9,198 nt of DNA from NCBI GenBank assembly GCA_025362415.1, contig JANYGM010000311.1, positions 1 to 9,198 on the forward strand. Direction: 5' to 3'. The DNA comes from a bacterium (GTDB lineage: Bacteria; Bacteroidota; Bacteroidia; Cytophagales; Thermonemataceae). The notes under the pieces were generated by a model, which worked only from the letters and a program-made list of their open reading frames with translations, made no database searches and was not told the DNA's origin. The translations under genes and the position numbers were made by a program. This document shows, piece by piece, positions 6,550-9,198 of the stretch. Each line of letters begins with the position of its first letter. Position 1 is the stretch's first letter.

Positions 6550-7538
6550 TTATGTTTCGTCTGCAAAGGCTATATTTCTTTTTAAACCTTCTAATTTTGT
6601 TCTTTTTAGGGCTGATTTTTTGAATACTTTTTTAAATGTTTCGTCTGTAATTTCTAACCACTCTTTTTTGTCTGAATTTGTCATTAGTTGTGTGAAATCA
6701 TCATTTGGAGCAAATTCAGATGTTTTGTGTGGCGTAGAAAACCTGTTCCAAGGACAAACATCTTGACAAATATCACAGCCAAAAACCCAATTATCAAACG
6801 TACCAGCCATATTTTTAGGTATTTGCTCTTTGAGTTCTATGGTAAAATACGAAATACAACGACTTCCATCAACCACGTATGGCGCAACAATAGCAGAGGT
6901 AGGGCAGGCATCAATACAACGAGTGCAAGTGCCACAATAATCTTTCGTAGGAGCATCATAATCCAGTTTTAGGTCAATAATTAGCTCTGCAATAAAAAAA
7001 AACTACCTTTATTTTTGTTGATAAGATTGCTATTTTTGCCTATCCAACCTGCACCACTTTTTTTTGCCCAAACTTTGTCCATTACAGGCGCAGAATCCAC
7101 AAAAGCACGACCTTCTACCTCTCCAATTTCTTGCCTGATACCTTCCAAAAGAAGTTTTAGGCGTTCTTTTACCACAAAATGATAATCTTCACCGTAGGCA
7201 TATTTAGAGATTTTGAAAGATTTTTCTTCTAATTTTTCTTGTTGATTTTCTTTATTATTCTCTTTATTGTAACTTTTATTAAAATCTGTTTCAGGGAAAT
7301 AATTAAACAGCAAAGATACTACAGATTTTGCACCTTCTACCAAAAGTGTAGGATTTAGGCGTTTGTCAAAATGGTTTGCCATATAACTCATTTGCCCTTG
7401 CATATTGTTTTTGAGCCAGTTTTCTAGTCGTGGTGCTTCTTCTTCCAAAAAATCAGCCTTAGCAATACCACAAAAATCAAAACCCAATTCTAAGGCTTTT
7501 TGCTTAATAAAAAGTGTATTTTTGTCTGTGTTGAGCAT
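6550..7538 (-). pseudogene. queG: epoxyqueuosine reductase, split by a -1 frameshift site
   Basis: QueG reduces epoxyqueuosine to queuosine in the anticodon loop of tRNAs, using cobalamin and two 4Fe-4S clusters in the cytoplasm. The first frame (7538-6981, 185 codons) has LGFDFCGIAKADFLEEEA, GQMSYMANHFDKRLNPTLL, KYAYGEDYH and FVDSAPVMDKVWAKKSGAGWIGKN, with the likely general acid Asp148. It then runs into LLQS and a stop. The second frame (from about 6993 to 6550, 147 codons) continues correctly with IAELIIDLKLDYDAP, the cluster motif CGTCTRCIDACP, RCISYFTIE, the second cluster CDICQDVCPWNRF and the family end LKRTKLEGLKRNIAF. Joined, they give about 329 residues, consistent with the short QueG forms without the C-terminal repeat domain. 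Unjoined, the first product lacks both clusters. The join is at T9 (7002-6994). This may be a mutation, a sequencing error, or productive slippage. No clear promoter is visible upstream. Confidence 0.88.
6993..7002 (-). other. homopolymer frameshift site in queG (T9 then A)
   Basis: On the minus strand the sequence is GGTAG, nine T, then ATTGCAGAG. In the starting frame the codons are AGT TTT TTT TTA TTG, giving GSFFLLQS and a stop. The family motif GSFFFIAEL needs one more T, or a -1 shift. The last seven bases of the run read T TTT TTA in the correct phase, the classic -1 slippery heptamer, and a shift there gives exactly GSFFFIAEL. I see no strong stem-loop just downstream that would stimulate ribosomal slippage. 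A T9 run is also prone to RNA polymerase slippage and to sequencing errors. Confidence 0.85.
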
Positions 7539-7638
7539 TAGAAAGAAGTACGAATTAAGAGGTAAGAATGTAAAAAAAGTATTATGATTTTTTATTCTTT
7601 AGTTAAAATAAGAAATATTTTTACATAAATATACAATA

Positions 7639-7660
7639 TTTTTACTAAAATTAGTAAAAA
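7639..7660. promoter_or_regulatory. inverted repeat, candidate operator before phaE
   Basis: TTTTTACTAA (7639-7648) and TTAGTAAAAA (7651-7660) are perfect reverse complements around AA. A further half-site, TTAGTAA, follows at 7662-7668. The cluster lies at and just upstream of the expected -33 region of the phaE promoter, where a regulator could block or recruit polymerase. It is AT-rich enough that chance cannot be ruled out. Confidence 0.35.
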
Positions 7661-7686
7661 ATTAGTAATTTCTAAACAAAAAAACT

Positions 7687-7694
7687 TACTTTTG
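7687..7694 (+). promoter_or_regulatory. promoter -7 element for phaE
   Basis: TACTTTTG matches the Bacteroidota -7 consensus TAnnTTTG, 58 bases before the ATG at 7753. There is no TTTG at the -33 spacing; that position overlaps the TTAGTAA repeat cluster, so an activator may substitute. The rest of the 214-base gap between the divergent queG and phaE is AT-rich with no gene. No matching element points toward queG. Confidence 0.5.
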
Positions 7695-7752
7695 CATCAA
7701 TATTTTGCTTAGTTAATCTTTCTAAACTTCTCTAAACCAAACTTCTACACAA

Positions 7753-9093
7753 ATGAACAATAACTTTTTTACAGACTTGCTAAAAACGCAACAGCAGGCA
7801 ATAACGGATATGCTCACGCCTAAAAATCAGGCAAATACAAATCCTATACAAGATGTTTTTGGTAAAACTGAAAAACTTTACCAAGATTTTTTTGGTCAGA
7901 AAAAACCTGTACCAGTTGAGAAAACACCAATAGAACAAGCAGGAGAGATGATGCAGTCTTTTTTGCAACAACAAACCGTAATGGCGCAACAATGGACAGA
8001 ACTTTTGCAAAAAGCCTTCACGCCTGCACCTACCAATATGAAGGAGCAGTTTGAAAAACTTTATATGCAAATGATGACACAGCTCACGCAAACAAATAAT
8101 GCCAATATGATTGGTAATTTGATGCAAGGACTTACCAAAAATAATGGCGTTTATGGTCAGATGGAGCAGTTTTTCCCAATGGTACAACAAAATATTATGG
8201 CAAATAATTTTAAGCCTGATATGACAAGTATGATGAGCGGTTTTAATACGCTTGACATCAACAAAACCATCACGCAACTAATGGGAAATATATCTCCTAA
8301 TGCAGCAGGTGGCACTATTGACCAACTGTCGCAAATGGGTAATACGCTTTTTGGTGAAATCAAAAAGATGACAAGTTCTCCATTTATGGAGCAAATGATG
8401 CTAGAAATGAAAAGCAAAATGACTAAGGAAGCAGATAAAGGCAAAGAAACAGGTTATGATGCACTTTTGAAAATGCAAAAAGTATTTAAACCTTTAATGG
8501 TTGGTTTGCCTGCAAGTAACGAAAAAGAAATGTTTGAGGCGGTGATTGCTTTGCAAGATGAATATTCACAATATTACATTCATTCGTCTAAAATCCAAGA
8601 AATGACTAACCAAATACTAGAAAAAAGTATGCAGGTTACGACACAAAAAGTAGCAGACAGAATGGCAAAAGGAGAAACTATTACTTTTGATGACTTTTTT
8701 CAGAGTTGGTTGAACGTCACAGAAGCTGATTTAATTGCGTTGTATCAAGGCAAGGATTTTTCTGTAGAACAAGGCAAAATGCTACAAGTAAGCACTACTA
8801 TTAGCAAACTAATGGAAACACAAATGGAGAAAACACTCAAACATTTGCCACTAGCTTCTCGTACAGATTTGGACGAACTCTCTGCCACTATCCACGAGTT
8901 GCGTGTGAAAGTGAGAGGTTTGGAACAAAATCTTGCCAAAAAAACTGCTGAAAAAACTGAAAAAGAAACACTCAAAAAAGTAGAAACAGTAGCCAAAGCA
9001 ACTACAAAAGCAGTAGTTAAACCAGTTGCAAAAACTGCAGAAAAACCTGAAAGCAAAGCAACAACAACAAAGAAAACTATTGCCAAAAAATAG
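7753..9093 (+). CDS. phaE: PhaE-like subunit of class III PHA synthase with a basic tail
   Basis: PhaE partners the catalytic PhaC in class III polyhydroxyalkanoate synthases and acts at the surface of storage granules. The 446-residue product begins with amphipathic, Met/Gln-rich helices (DLLKTQQQAITDML; QSFLQQQTVMAQQWTELLQKAF). The recognisable part is toward the C-terminus: FDDFFQSWLNVTEADLIALY, then QGKMLQVSTTISKLMETQMEKTLKHLPL, and a coiled coil, RTDLDELSATIHELRVKVRGLEQNL (about 370-394), matching the PhaE ending in which a 'LP(T)R.ElDeLh..i.eLRr.vr.L' segment follows the helices. Residues 395-446 form an unusual tail rich in Lys, Ala and Thr, with KPVAK and KP repeats, like the DNA-binding tails of PhaF phasins and histone H1-like proteins. 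The gene has its own promoter and is followed at once by a terminator, so phaC is not directly downstream in the same short transcript. A plain phasin-like granule protein is the alternative. Confidence 0.7.
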   Translation: MNNNFFTDLLKTQQQAITDMLTPKNQANTNPIQDVFGKTEKLYQDFFGQKKPVPVEKTPIEQAGEMMQSFLQQQTVMAQQWTELLQKAFTPAPTNMKEQFEKLYMQMMTQLTQTNNANMIGNLMQGLTKNNGVYGQMEQFFPMVQQNIMANNFKPDMTSMMSGFNTLDINKTITQLMGNISPNAAGGTIDQLSQMGNTLFGEIKKMTSSPFMEQMMLEMKSKMTKEADKGKETGYDALLKMQKVFKPLMVGLPASNEKEMFEAVIALQDEYSQYYIHSSKIQEMTNQILEKSMQVTTQKVADRMAKGETITFDDFFQSWLNVTEADLIALYQGKDFSVEQGKMLQVSTTISKLMETQMEKTLKHLPLASRTDLDELSATIHELRVKVRGLEQNLAKKTAEKTEKETLKKVETVAKATTKAVVKPVAKTAEKPESKATTTKKTIAKK

Positions 9094-9114
9094 TTTAGTA
9101 GATTTTTTTATAAG

Positions 9115-9162
9115 AAAAGTCCTTCAAAATAGCCTAATTTAGGTTTTTTGAAGGACTTTTTT
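9115..9162 (+). terminator. Rho-independent terminator after phaE
   Basis: AAAAGTCCTTCAAAA (9115-9129) pairs with TTTTGAAGGACTTTT (9146-9160), a 15-bp perfect stem. A smaller inner stem, CCTAA with TTAGG (9133-9143), sits in the loop, and a run of six T (9157-9162) follows the GGAC. It begins 21 bases after the phaE stop codon. The A-rich left arm means that it could also work on the other strand for a gene entering from the right. Confidence 0.85.
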
Positions 9163-9198
9163 CATTCTATATGTTTAAATATTTGTAAAATTTCTAAC

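Noticed and set aside
6550..6876. A separate short ferredoxin-like gene starting at the internal ATG 6876
   Set aside because: The frame continues upstream with the first QueG cluster motif CGTCTRCIDACP back to the frameshift point, so it is the C-terminal half of queG.
7780..8277. 165-codon minus-strand open frame inside phaE
   Set aside because: It is antisense to a well-supported gene; its His/Leu/Cys-rich composition is what the opposite strand of Met/Gln/Asn codons gives.

Overview
The window is an AT-rich piece of a Bacteroidota chromosome, most likely Cytophagales-like (inference, no database check). The signs are a large secreted protein ending in a type IX secretion (T9SS) type A sorting domain, two GEVED-type domains, a Bacteroidota-style CcmD family protein, and promoters of the Bacteroidota form TTTG-N19-21-TAnnTTTG, with no strong Shine-Dalgarno sequences before the genes.

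Layout. Positions 1-73 hold the last codons of an unidentified plus-strand gene. hutH (histidine ammonia-lyase, minus, 220-1959) follows and carries an internal insertion of about 70 residues. Divergent from it is a small CcmD family gene (2060-2293). The 532-base gap 2294-2825 is full of repeats: a palindrome with 44-bp perfect arms (2305-2484), a C/G-rich double-hairpin repeat nested inside it, then a short element with terminal inverted repeats (2499-2611), and finally a well-formed promoter (2734-2764). That promoter drives a 1151-residue T9SS-secreted modular protein (2826-6281), which ends at a perfect 50-bp palindromic terminator.

A convergent minus-strand queG (epoxyqueuosine reductase, 7538-6550) is split into two reading frames at a run of nine T. 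The break sits exactly on a T TTT TTA heptamer, and a -1 shift there would restore a normal QueG. A decayed copy of the C/G-rich repeat lies just past its end. The last gene (7753-9093) is a PhaE-like subunit of a class III polyhydroxyalkanoate synthase with a long Lys/Ala/Thr tail, followed by a terminator hairpin.

The genes do not form one pathway. Each looks monocistronic: histidine breakdown, cytochrome c maturation, cell-surface or secreted adhesion, tRNA queuosine modification, and carbon-storage granules. I see no mobile-element transposase, RNA gene, CRISPR array or defence system. The items most worth a second look are the queG frameshift site, the nested palindrome, the basic tail on PhaE and the HutH insertion.
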